Assembly (NCBI GenBank): GCA_001418405.1
Contig: LIQL01000294.1
Location: forward strand, 1-56,319
From: Streptomyces diastatochromogenes
GTDB taxonomy: Bacteria > Actinomycetota > Actinomycetes > Streptomycetales > Streptomycetaceae
Reading direction: 5' to 3'
Length of the DNA stretch: 56,319 nucleotides
Position 1 is the first letter of the stretch. The number at the start of each line of letters is the position of its first letter. A program made the position numbers and the translations under genes. Shown in pieces: positions 43,555 through 54,429 of the stretch. The notes under the pieces were generated by a model, which ran no database searches, was not told the origin of the DNA, and saw only the letters and a list, made by a program, of their open reading frames with translations.

Positions 43555-44759
43555 GAGGCCACGGCCAGGATGTTCGTCGGCGTGGGCAGCATGGGTCGCT
43601 CCGCACCGGTGAGGATGACGAGCAGGTCGCTGTCCGCCTTGAGGGAGCCTTCCTGCGCCATCCGCATCGCGCCCGCGAGGCACGCGGCGGCCGCGTAGCA
43701 GGCGTCGAAGCCGAGCGACTTCAGCAGTCCCTTGGCCATGTGCATGTCGTGCGTCCGGGCGGCCACCAGGGCGCCGCCCGTGTTGAGGGCCATCGCGCGC
43801 AGGTAGGGGTAGGTGTTCGTCGGGTCGCCCCGCTGGATGGCGTGGGCCAGTCCCTCGGGGTTCTCGACGATGTCCTCCTGCGCGATCGCGGCGCGGCCCG
43901 CGTTCCACGCGCTGACCATGGGAGCGCAGCTGTCCTCCTGCACGCCGACGAAGGACGGCGTGCTCTCCAGGAGGCCGAGGCGGTTCATCTCCACGGCGCC
44001 CTTGTAGCCGCCGAGCAGACCCATGCCGCTGCTGATGGCCTGGAAGACGTGGGTCGGGGCCGACGGCATCTGCTGGTAGGCCTCGATGTAGGACATCTTG
44101 AGGCCCTCGCGGCGGGCGTAGTTGAAGAAGCCGCCCTCCCAGAAGTACCCGTTGTCCTCGGCGAACTTCTGGGCTATCGCGCCCGCGCCGACGAAACTGC
44201 CGGCGACGGCGTGCGTGTCGATCTGGGGGTGGTCCGCGTAGTTCAGGCGGTACGCGAACTGCTCGCCCACGAAGATGTGGAGCTTGAAGCCGCGGACGAG
44301 GCTCATCGAGTTCGCGTAGGCCATGGAGCTGTTGCCCGTGGAGGCCATCACGAACTCGCGGACGCCGAGGCCCTTGAAGCGGCTCAGGGAGGCCGACGCG
44401 ATGCGGTCCTTGGTCGAGCGCGTGGGGTTGCGCGTCTCGTCCTTGATGTACACCGAGCGGACGCCGAGGAGGCGGGCCAGCGCGGGCACGTCGGTGCAGG
44501 GAGTGTTGCCCTCGCCCAGCCAGGTGATGTGGTCCTCTTCGGCGACGGGCAGGACGTCCTTGTAGCGCCGCAGCGGGTTGGGGTTCGAGTCGAACGCCCC
44601 GAACTCCACCCGGTCGAGCGGGTACAGGACGTCGATCGCGCCCTTGCAGGAGGGGCATCGGTGCGCCCTGTCGTCCGTCTCCTTCTCGCAGTCGAGACAG
44701 AGGAAGACGGGACGGTCGGCCGGTGTGCGGTTCGCGTAGAGCTTCTGGTAGTCAAACAT
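43551..44759 (-). CDS. Threonine synthase / cysteate synthase-like PLP enzyme
   Basis: A 402-residue fold-type II PLP enzyme. Residues 21-38 hold a zinc ribbon (CLDC...CPSC), GEGNTP (82-87) is the substrate loop, K117 in TRSTKDR is the Schiff-base lysine, and STGNSSMAYAN binds the carboxylate/phosphate. WEGGFFNYARREG followed by FQAISSGMG recalls cysteate synthase (O-phosphoserine plus sulfite) as much as threonine synthase, from memory. It overlaps the DUF6917-like gene (TGATG) and the ThDP gene (4 bases). It could make a new beta- or gamma-substituted amino acid or be a resistant target copy. Confidence 0.87.
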   Translation of the reverse strand: MFDYQKLYANRTPADRPVFLCLDCEKETDDRAHRCPSCKGAIDVLYPLDRVEFGAFDSNPNPLRRYKDVLPVAEEDHITWLGEGNTPCTDVPALARLLGVRSVYIKDETRNPTRSTKDRIASASLSRFKGLGVREFVMASTGNSSMAYANSMSLVRGFKLHIFVGEQFAYRLNYADHPQIDTHAVAGSFVGAGAIAQKFAEDNGYFWEGGFFNYARREGLKMSYIEAYQQMPSAPTHVFQAISSGMGLLGGYKGAVEMNRLGLLESTPSFVGVQEDSCAPMVSAWNAGRAAIAQEDIVENPEGLAHAIQRGDPTNTYPYLRAMALNTGGALVAARTHDMHMAKGLLKSLGFDACYAAAACLAGAMRMAQEGSLKADSDLLVILTGAERPMLPTPTNILAVAS

Positions 44760-45166
44760 CAGGATCCCCCGGAATCCTTGTCTTCTCGCGGGCACGTGGT
44801 GACGGCCGTTCCGGCCTTCAGTCCGAGTGCGTGGCCGTTTCGGAAGTCCGCGCCCTCGACGAGGATGTTGTAGTGGTTCGGCATGTGGGTCTCGTCGAAG
44901 CCGCTGATGGTGCCGAGCGTGCGCCCCTCGCAGACCAGGACGTCGCCGACCGCGAGGACGCCCGACGTCTCGAAGGTGGCGAATCCGTAGTACTCGACGT
45001 GGTCGACGGGGTAACGGGGGCCGGGTCCCACGTTGATGAACTCGTGCACCTCACCCGCGCGAATGCACCGGGTCTGCCAGGCCGACGGCTCGATGGCGCG
45101 GTCGTGTCGCGTGTGGTCCATCACTGCGGCCCAACGCAGACGTAACGGTTCTCTACTGGTAAACAT
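44759..45166 (-). CDS. DUF6917-like small protein
   Basis: A 135-residue soluble protein resembling a family I know as DUF6917, of unknown function; this name is from memory. Conserved-looking blocks are RCIRAGEVHEF, GFATFETSGVLAVGDVLVCEGRTLGTISGFDETHMPNHYNI. It looks like a small beta-rich binding domain. Codon 8 is TTA (45143-45145). ATG at 45166 has GCAGGGA upstream; another ATG lies directly before it. It overlaps the following synthase-like gene, so the two likely act together. Confidence 0.65.
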   Translation of the reverse strand: MFTSREPLRLRWAAVMDHTRHDRAIEPSAWQTRCIRAGEVHEFINVGPGPRYPVDHVEYYGFATFETSGVLAVGDVLVCEGRTLGTISGFDETHMPNHYNILVEGADFRNGHALGLKAGTAVTTCPREDKDSGGS

Positions 45167-45218
45167 CATTCCCTGCTTCTCGGAAAGTTCTGTCGGAAAA
45201 TTCCGTGAGTGAGCGCCG

Positions 45219-45365
45219 TCAGCGCGGGTTCGCCGCGTACGGCAGGTCCCAGGCCGAGGAACCCTGGTGGAAGCGCGGACCGAAACGGCTCGATCCCCGC
45301 AGCCGCCGGTACAGCGAGATCGGAACGAACACCGCGACGAACACCGCGGATGCTGCAAAACGCAT
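45219..45365 (-). CDS. DUF5989-like 48-residue membrane-anchored protein
   Basis: A 48-residue protein: a hydrophobic helix (AASAVFVAVFVPISLY) followed by a basic part RRLRGSSRFGPRFHQGSSAW. I recall small proteins of this kind (DUF5989) directly beside NodU-type carbamoyltransferases, often with an SGNH hydrolase, and the same trio is present here. It starts 15 bases after the carbamoyltransferase stop, with AAGGA upstream. Tethering the carbamoyltransferase to the membrane is a plausible guess. It is too short for routine gene calls. Confidence 0.72.
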   Translation of the reverse strand: MRFAASAVFVAVFVPISLYRRLRGSSRFGPRFHQGSSAWDLPYAANPR

Positions 45366-45380
45366 GGAGACCATTCCTTG

Positions 45381-47219
45381 TCAGTCGAGCGGGATCTCGT
45401 CGCGCCAGTCGACGGATTCGGCGAACGGCGGCTGGTCGTCCTTGTGCAGGAGGTGGCTGCCGAGGACGAGCACGTCCATCCCCGTGCGCATGAAGCAGCG
45501 GTAGGCGTCCTCGGGGGTGTGCACGATGGGTTCGCCGCGCACGTTGAACGACGTGTTCACCAGGACAGGGCAGCCGGTCGCCGCCTTGAAGGCGCTCAGG
45601 AGCCGGGCGTACGGGGCGTTGTCGCGCTCGGTGACGGTCTGCACCCTGGCAGAGAGGTCCACGTGCGTGATGGCGGGCAGCTCCGAACGGGCCTCGTTGA
45701 TGCTGCCCAGGCCGCGGCTCGGCCCGCCGGGCTTCCGCGAGGCCTCGGTCTTGATCCGGTCTGCGACCTCGGCGACCACCAGCATGTACGGGCTGTCGCC
45801 GACCAGACCGAAGTAGTCCTTGGCGTCCGCGGCGAGGACGGCCGGCGCGAACGGCCGGAACGACTCACGGAACTTGATCTTGAGGTTCATGCGCTTCTGC
45901 ATGGACTGGTCGCGCGGGTCGCCGATGATCGACCGGGCGCCCAGGGCGCGCGGGCCGAACTCCATGCGTCCCTGGAACCAGCCCACCACGGCGCCCTCGG
46001 CCAGGTGGCCGGCCACCTCGTCGTACAGCTTGTCCTGCGGGAACGTGGTGAAGACGTAGCCGTTCTCCTGCAGGAACTTCTCGACCTCGCCGTCGGAGAA
46101 GCTCGGCCCGAGCAGCGCGCCGGACATGCCGTCGCCACCGTCGGCCAGGTGCGGCCGACCGTGCGCCGGGACCGAGTGGTCGAGTGCGGCGCCCAGCGCG
46201 CAGCCCGCGTCGCCGGCCGCCGGCTGGATCCACAGGTCGTCGACGATGCCGGAGCGGCTGAGCACGCCGTTGGCGACGCAGTTCAGGGCGACGCCGCCGG
46301 CCATGACGAGCGCGCGTTCGCCGGTCTGCTCGACCGCCGCCCGCGCCAGGCCCAGCACGATCTCCTCGGTGACCACCTGCACGGAGGCCGCCAAATCGCA
46401 GTGGCGCTGCTCCAGTTCGCTCTCCGCGTCCCGGATCGGCGCGCCGAACAGCTCCTCGAAGGCGCGCCCGACCATGCGGCTGCCCTGGTGGAACTCGAAG
46501 TACTTCATGTTCAGCGTGAACGAGCCGTCGGGCCGGATGTTCACCAGCTCCCGGCGGATGACGTCCGCGTACCGCGGCTCGCCGTAGGGCGCCAGACCCA
46601 TCAGCTTGTACTCGCCGGAGTCGACCTTGAAGCCGCAGTAGTAGGTGAACGCCGAATACAGCATTCCCACCGAGTGCGGATAGGAGACCGAGTTGACCAG
46701 TTCCAGGGAGTTGCCGCGGCCGTGCCAGATCGTGGTCGTCTGCCATTCGCCGACGCCGTCGATCGTGAGCACCGCCGCGTTCTCGAACGGCGAGGGGAAG
46801 AACGCCGATGCGGCGTGCGAGCGGTGGTGCTGCGAGGCGACCGCCCGCGGCGCCGTGCCACGCCCCATCGCCACGAGCTCGGCGTCCACGCGCTTCAGCA
46901 CGTCGCGCTTCCAGCGCAGCCATTCCGGCAGGACGGCCGAGAACGGCCTCAGACCGCGCGGGCCGGCGCTGGCGAACGAGGACAGCACCCGCCCGTACTT
47001 CAGCGCCGGGTCCTCGTAGTAGACGACGGCGTCGAGCTCCGCCAGGGATATCCCTGCGTGGTCCAGGCAGTACGCGATCGCGTCCGACGGGAACCCGGAA
47101 TCGTGCCGGACCCTGCTGAAACGCTCCTGCTGCGCTGCTGCGACGACGACGCCGTCGCGGACCAACGCGGCCGCGCTGTCGTGATAGTAGGCCGAAATTC
47201 CCAGCGTATACATGGACAT
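45381..47219 (-). CDS. NodU/TobZ-type carbamoyltransferase
   Basis: A 612-residue O-carbamoyltransferase that transfers a carbamoyl group from carbamoyl phosphate through carbamoyl-adenylate to a hydroxyl, as in tobramycin, geldanamycin or Nod-factor pathways. The N-terminal Kae1-like domain has SQHHRSHAASAFF (metal histidines) and TIDGVGEW. The C-terminal domain has GWFQGRMEFGPRALGARSIIGDPR and NTSFNVRGEPIV. Start ATG at 47219 has GGAGGTG upstream and overlaps the diiron gene's stop. Its presence means the product probably carries a carbamate. Confidence 0.93.
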   Translation of the reverse strand: MSMYTLGISAYYHDSAAALVRDGVVVAAAQQERFSRVRHDSGFPSDAIAYCLDHAGISLAELDAVVYYEDPALKYGRVLSSFASAGPRGLRPFSAVLPEWLRWKRDVLKRVDAELVAMGRGTAPRAVASQHHRSHAASAFFPSPFENAAVLTIDGVGEWQTTTIWHGRGNSLELVNSVSYPHSVGMLYSAFTYYCGFKVDSGEYKLMGLAPYGEPRYADVIRRELVNIRPDGSFTLNMKYFEFHQGSRMVGRAFEELFGAPIRDAESELEQRHCDLAASVQVVTEEIVLGLARAAVEQTGERALVMAGGVALNCVANGVLSRSGIVDDLWIQPAAGDAGCALGAALDHSVPAHGRPHLADGGDGMSGALLGPSFSDGEVEKFLQENGYVFTTFPQDKLYDEVAGHLAEGAVVGWFQGRMEFGPRALGARSIIGDPRDQSMQKRMNLKIKFRESFRPFAPAVLAADAKDYFGLVGDSPYMLVVAEVADRIKTEASRKPGGPSRGLGSINEARSELPAITHVDLSARVQTVTERDNAPYARLLSAFKAATGCPVLVNTSFNVRGEPIVHTPEDAYRCFMRTGMDVLVLGSHLLHKDDQPPFAESVDWRDEIPLD

Positions 47220-49372
47220 CAGGACACCTCCACCGGTGCGTGGTGGAACAGCGACCCGCCTTGCGATCGAGGTTTCCACGGAGTTGTCAGGAATCGGTCG
47301 CCGATCCGGTCAGCGATGGTGGACGACGGCAGCGGGGCCAGCGACTCGTAGCCGATGCGGATCCGCTCCCATTCGGCGGCGGACTCCGCCGGGGTCGACA
47401 GCTTCGACACCGTGCGCATGTGGGTGTCGATGGCGTCGGCGGCCCAGGCGGAGTGGCCGGTGGACACGTTGTCGATCGTGTTGTGCAGATCGACGAAGTG
47501 CGTGGAGAAGCCGTAGTGCTTCAGGAAGCGCCGGGCGGTGCGGTAGCTGCCGCCGACGCCGGAGAGTTCCATCGCCAGGTTCATGCCGAGGATCTCCGAC
47601 ATGAAGGTGTGCGGCAGCTTGCCCAGGCACAGCCAGTAGACCGGCCGCTCCAACGACTCCTCGCGGAACCGGGTGTCGTAGGCGAACTCCCGGCTGCCGG
47701 TGGGCGCGAGATCGATGCCCATCTCCCGCAGCACGTCACGGTAGATCTTGGGGTGGTTGAGCTCGATGTCACCGTTGCCCAGCTCGTCCCAGTACGTCTC
47801 GAACAGCGGGAAGCCGTACCGGGAGGTGGCGAGCCCCGCGTCGGTGAAGCCCTGAAGCCACGAACCGTCGATCAGCGTCAGCGGCGCCAACTGCAGGGTC
47901 TCGTCGATGACCTGCTCGCGGGTCGGCAGGTCGCCGGACCTGCCGGTCTCGAACTCGACGCCGTGCTTGTCGTGCATGTCCAGCAGCCAGGGACGCAGTC
48001 CGGCGGACGTCCACCGCTCGGGCAGCGAACGGTCCGTGCGGCCCAGCGACCGCTTCGCCCGGGCCAGCCAGCGGTTCACGTACCGGAGGGCGAAGTCGCG
48101 GGTGCCCGGGGCCAGCACGCGCCCCTGGAGCACGAAGTACGCCTCGCGGATGTCGGCCGGCACCACGCCCTCCTCGGCCGTCCGGTCGAGGAGGCCGGGA
48201 GGCAGCGCGCCCGGGACCCGCGCGGCCGACGGCGGCACGGGCTCCGGCTCGGAGTCGGCCAGCGAGTCGATCCACTTCGAGATCACCTCGACGTCGTCGG
48301 CCGAGAAGACCCGGAACATCGGGCCCTTCGGGCCGATCAGGCCGTTGACCAGCGAGCTGCGCTCGGCATTGCCCGGCTTGACCATGCGGGTCGCGGCCAG
48401 CTCCGTCAGCAGCGGACCCGGGTCGGTCTTCGCCTGCTTCAGCAGCTCGGAGAGCGTCTCTCCGCCGCCCATCCGGAAGTTCTGGTGGTAGACGGCGCCT
48501 TCCCGGGCCCGCTCCCGAATGAGTTGTTCCATCGCACGCTGCGGGTGCAGCGCGGCGCGGGCCTCGTCGAGCAGCAGCTCGTTCCATGACCGCAGGGCGT
48601 CGAGCATCCAGGCCGCGCCGAACGCGACCTGGCGGCGCGCGGCCTCGTCAGTCGCGCAGAACTTCTCTGCCACGCCACGCGAGACGTCCAGGGGCGCCGC
48701 GATGTCGGTGGCCCCGGTGGACCGCGCCAGGTCCAGGCGCGCCCACTCGGCCGGGGCGCCCTCGCTCGCGCGAAGCGCCTCCCAGCAGGGGAGCATGCCG
48801 ACGGAGCGCAGCACCACATCGATGCCGCCGATCAGCGGCGCGAACGCGTCGCTGCGTCGGCTGATCGCGAACAAGGCCGCGGGCAGCGCGAACATGTGGT
48901 CCCGGACCAACCGCTCGGCGGCCAGTTCGTCGGCGTCCACGGCCAGTTCGGGACGGCCGTACTGCGTCGCGAGGACCTTGAACGCGTCGTAGCGCGACGA
49001 GCGGGGCCCGCCGACGCCGATGTCGTCGGCGAAGAGGGCCAGGATCGTGAGGTGGACCTCGTCCTCGAAGACCCCGGGCGCGCTCATGCCCTGGAGCCAG
49101 GCCCCGAGCGTCGAGGCGAAGGGCCCGGACTGGCGGAGCAGCGCGTGCGCCAGGGTCTCCGATGCCTCGGTGCGGTCGGCGGAGTCTGTCAACTCCCGGT
49201 AGGCGCTGCCCTGTTCGTTCCGCCACGAGGCAGCCTCGTCGAGCGTGACGGACAGGTGCGGAGGATCGGTCTCGGGATCAACAGACGCGACCTCGGCCAT
49301 GAGTGTCTGGATTGCGGTGGTGCCCAGAAATAACTCTGGGTCGACACACCGGCGGTACGTCTCACGCCACAT
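47219..49372 (-). CDS. Large haem-oxygenase-like diiron protein with duplicated fold
   Basis: A 717-residue protein. The C-terminal half (about 480-660) has the haem-oxygenase-like diiron oxygenase pattern: E525 in FETYWDELGNG, H540, E593 in MSEILGMNLA, then H630, D634 and H640 (LHNTIDNVSTGH). Such enzymes use O2 to hydroxylate, N-oxygenate or cleave amino-acid-derived substrates. Residues 90-230 repeat the same fold at a constant offset of 413 (GAWLQGM versus GSWLQGF, DDIGVG versus DELGNG), but the metal ligands are A112, R127 and L180, so this half is probably inactive. Codon 14 is TTA (49331-49333). Confidence 0.8.
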   Translation of the reverse strand: MWRETYRRCVDPELFLGTTAIQTLMAEVASVDPETDPPHLSVTLDEAASWRNEQGSAYRELTDSADRTEASETLAHALLRQSGPFASTLGAWLQGMSAPGVFEDEVHLTILALFADDIGVGGPRSSRYDAFKVLATQYGRPELAVDADELAAERLVRDHMFALPAALFAISRRSDAFAPLIGGIDVVLRSVGMLPCWEALRASEGAPAEWARLDLARSTGATDIAAPLDVSRGVAEKFCATDEAARRQVAFGAAWMLDALRSWNELLLDEARAALHPQRAMEQLIRERAREGAVYHQNFRMGGGETLSELLKQAKTDPGPLLTELAATRMVKPGNAERSSLVNGLIGPKGPMFRVFSADDVEVISKWIDSLADSEPEPVPPSAARVPGALPPGLLDRTAEEGVVPADIREAYFVLQGRVLAPGTRDFALRYVNRWLARAKRSLGRTDRSLPERWTSAGLRPWLLDMHDKHGVEFETGRSGDLPTREQVIDETLQLAPLTLIDGSWLQGFTDAGLATSRYGFPLFETYWDELGNGDIELNHPKIYRDVLREMGIDLAPTGSREFAYDTRFREESLERPVYWLCLGKLPHTFMSEILGMNLAMELSGVGGSYRTARRFLKHYGFSTHFVDLHNTIDNVSTGHSAWAADAIDTHMRTVSKLSTPAESAAEWERIRIGYESLAPLPSSTIADRIGDRFLTTPWKPRSQGGSLFHHAPVEVS

Positions 49373-49402
49373 TGGATGCTCTCTTGCTGTACTCGATCGA
49401 CC

Positions 49403-49489
49403 TTAGAACATCGGGTAAATGGACGCGTCCGGCTTCTTGGACTTCTTCCGGCCGAAAATTCGGGCTATCAAGGATTTGATGAACGACAT
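49403..49489 (-). CDS. 28-residue peptide between the SGNH and diiron genes
   Basis: A short reading frame with a good ribosome site (TGGAG, 6 bases before ATG) lies in the gap between two coupled genes, 13 bases after the SGNH stop and 30 before the diiron start. The peptide begins MSFIKSLIARIFGRKKSKK, an amphipathic, basic helix suited to a membrane surface, and ends DASIYPMF. It could be a membrane anchor, a small partner of the SGNH protein, or a scaffold or precursor peptide. There is no known homologue to me. Being well placed and frame-clean, I think it is real. Confidence 0.6.
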   Translation of the reverse strand: MSFIKSLIARIFGRKKSKKPDASIYPMF

Positions 49490-49502
49490 GCGGGGCTCCA
49501 GG

Positions 49503-50498
49503 TTAGATGTTTTCCAGGACCTTACTGGCAACGAAATCATGACCATGGTCCGTCAGATGGATCCGATCGATGAACAGCCACTGGTCCTGCTGGGCGGACT
49601 CGGCAAGGACGGGGCTGAAGTTGACGAAGTCGATGCCCATTTCCTTCGCACCCTGCTCCAGCATCGCCGCGTAATCGATATTCACCTGGCGGCTCAGAAT
49701 ATCGCCGTACATCGCGGCGAAACCGCCGTGCTGCTCAAGCTCGTCGAAGATGAGTTCCTCTTCCCGACTACCCTTGTCGCGCACCCAGCCCGACAGCGGC
49801 TGAAGAATGTAGGTGATCTTCGCGTCCCACGTGGAGGCCAGGGCCTTCCAGCCGCTCAGGTGCCGCAGTGTGAGGTCGGCGGCGTAGGCGAGCTGCTCGT
49901 CGATGCTCGGCGCGGCCGGCGCGGGCGCTTCCTTCTGCCGACGCAGCAGGCCGCGCATCGAGGACTTCGTCTTCGCGTGCTGCGCGAAGATGTCCTGGTA
50001 CGTCGTGTACTGGAAGAAGGTGCCGTGGTCCTCCTCCCGCATCTGCGGCATGCGGGCCAGGCTCAGGTTGTTGAATCCGGAGAACAGCACGATCTCGTCC
50101 ACCTTCGGCAGCAGGTGGCGGTAGAGCGTGAGCAGGAGGAGTTCCTGTGTCGAGTTGAAGCTGCGGCCACCGAAGTTGAGCCAGGTGCCAGGTCTGTCGT
50201 CGTGGGCGTTCAGCCGCGAGGGCAACGTCCAGGCATCGGAGCTGGCGCCGATACCGAAGACGGTGGAACTGCCGGCCAGGAGCCGTACCGAATCGGCGTC
50301 TCCCTGGTCGGCCACCGAATAGTTGCGCCCGCCGTCCGTAGCGTACCGGAAACCGATCGAGTCGGTGTTCACCACGTCCGAACGATGCGATTGCGGGTGG
50401 AAGAAGAGAAGATGCGGGAGCCAGCGGATCTCGCCCTTGCTCGTGAATTTCTCCTCATAGCCCGCAAGATACGGCGCCAGTTCGTTCCTGATTTTCAC
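49503..50498 (-). CDS. SGNH/GDSL hydrolase-like protein
   Basis: A 331-residue soluble protein. The nucleophile loop reads AGSSTVFG (S78 likely), LNFGGRSFNSTQ and FSGFNN match the later oxyanion blocks, and D311 and H314 in DRIHLTDHG give the C-terminal catalytic pair. Compared with the GDSL consensus the Asp before Ser is a Ser. SGNH proteins often sit with NodU-type carbamoyltransferases and small DUF5989 proteins. It may hydrolyse or transfer an acyl group on the product. GTG start at 50498 with GAGGAG 6 bases upstream. It directly precedes the 28-residue peptide. Confidence 0.78.
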   Translation of the reverse strand: MKIRNELAPYLAGYEEKFTSKGEIRWLPHLLFFHPQSHRSDVVNTDSIGFRYATDGGRNYSVADQGDADSVRLLAGSSTVFGIGASSDAWTLPSRLNAHDDRPGTWLNFGGRSFNSTQELLLLTLYRHLLPKVDEIVLFSGFNNLSLARMPQMREEDHGTFFQYTTYQDIFAQHAKTKSSMRGLLRRQKEAPAPAAPSIDEQLAYAADLTLRHLSGWKALASTWDAKITYILQPLSGWVRDKGSREEELIFDELEQHGGFAAMYGDILSRQVNIDYAAMLEQGAKEMGIDFVNFSPVLAESAQQDQWLFIDRIHLTDHGHDFVASKVLENI

Positions 50499-50541
50499 TG
50501 ATAACTCCTCAGGCGATACGCCCCGAACCTTGTCGAGACCA

Positions 50542-51804
50542 TTATTCGATCTCGATCCTGACGGACTTCACAAGCTCGTCGAACGTCTCGACGAGTCCGT
50601 CGTCACTGTCGGCGGTGAAGATCACATGGCCGTGCGACTGCCAGACGCGCGGCGGAACATCGACAGCGTCCCCCACCTTCCGGTAGAGCGAGAGCTCCTG
50701 CACACGGGGATTGCGGCCGGCTTCTTCCACCCCGCTGATCCCGCTGATCCGCCCGGCCTTCTCCGCGAAGAACAGGTAGAAACCAGCTGGCGTGGGTTGA
50801 GGTTTGGGAGTGAGATCCGGGGTCCGGCCAGACGCCACATCGAGCACCGCCGCCACCATGTCGACCCCGGTGCTCAGCAGAACCGACTGGTAGACCGGCC
50901 CGCCGCCGAGTCGCGCCGCCGTCTCCAGGATCTTCGGCGTGCCGTCGCTCTGGATCCGGAACTCCGTGTGAACGGCGCCTGTCTCGATGCCGACGGCCCG
51001 GTGCGAGGCGGCAGTTGACTCGACGATCCGCTCCTGCACCTCCGCCGGCAGCCGGCTGGGCGTCGCGTAGTGCACGTCGACGAAGTAGGGGCCCTCCATG
51101 GGGACGGGCTTGTCATGGATGGCGACCACGTGGGCCCGACCGTCGACGACGATCGACTCGACGCTGACCTCCGCGCCCGGTAAGTACTCCTCCAGCAAGA
51201 TGGCCGAGTCGTACGTTTCCACCATCCACGCGTACAGCGGGTTGTGCGCGATTCCGGACCAGGCGCCACGCTGCACCACCGGAAAGTGCTCGGTGAGTTC
51301 GGCGACGCTGTCCACTCGCCGGAAGTAGCCGGTGTCGTTGTCGATGAGCGGCTTGAGGACCAGAGGGAAGCCGATGCGGGCCGCCTGCGTCACGGCCTCG
51401 TCGAGCGTCCGGGCCAGTCCGTAGACCGGCTGCGGCACGTTGCCCGAGGCGAAGGCCTCGCGCATGGCGTACTTGTCGCGCACCTTGCGCGCCACCTGTT
51501 CGCCGACGAAGGGAAGTCCCAGCTCGGCAGCGACCGCAGCGGCGGCGGGCACACTGTGCCCGACGAACGCCGCGACGGCCCGGATGGGTTCCGGCTCGGA
51601 GGCCGCTAATGCGCGCGCCGCAGCGACCGTGGCCTCGATGTCCGAGGTGTCCACCGACACCGAGACGTCGGCGAACTCCTTCTCCCAGGTTAAATCCTTC
51701 ACTAAGAGAAGAAGGCGGTCCCCGTTCTTCTTCGCGTACTCTGCGGCTTTCGCTAAGTGACCGCGACGGCTGGCGTTGGATTTGTGGAGTACGAGGATGC
51801 TCAT
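50542..51804 (-). CDS. ATP-grasp ligase C
   Basis: A 420-residue ATP-grasp ligase of the same family as A and B. Features: MSILVLHKSNASRRGHLAKAAE, and THTEFRI-like VHTEFRIQSDG..ILETAARLGGG. In its ATP-binding loop, A and B read IGGGSMFVRRV whereas C reads IDNDTGYFRRV, so nucleotide or substrate contacts differ. Codons 34 and 38 are both TTA (51703-51705 and 51691-51693), strong signs of bldA control. ATG at 51804 is preferred since GGAAAGAG lies 9 bases upstream. It follows the enolase stop by 49 bases and precedes the SGNH gene by 43. Confidence 0.88.
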   Translation of the reverse strand: MSILVLHKSNASRRGHLAKAAEYAKKNGDRLLLLVKDLTWEKEFADVSVSVDTSDIEATVAAARALAASEPEPIRAVAAFVGHSVPAAAAVAAELGLPFVGEQVARKVRDKYAMREAFASGNVPQPVYGLARTLDEAVTQAARIGFPLVLKPLIDNDTGYFRRVDSVAELTEHFPVVQRGAWSGIAHNPLYAWMVETYDSAILLEEYLPGAEVSVESIVVDGRAHVVAIHDKPVPMEGPYFVDVHYATPSRLPAEVQERIVESTAASHRAVGIETGAVHTEFRIQSDGTPKILETAARLGGGPVYQSVLLSTGVDMVAAVLDVASGRTPDLTPKPQPTPAGFYLFFAEKAGRISGISGVEEAGRNPRVQELSLYRKVGDAVDVPPRVWQSHGHVIFTADSDDGLVETFDELVKSVRIEIE

Positions 51805-51853
51805 GCTCTGCATCTCTTTCCGTGCACGACGACCCCGGCCGTGGCTACCGGGT

Positions 51854-54429
<2,576 letters not shown>

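Noticed and set aside
47219..49372. Haem-binding oxygenase
   Set aside because: The conserved Glu/His/Asp pattern fits the diiron haem-oxygenase-like group rather than a haem enzyme.
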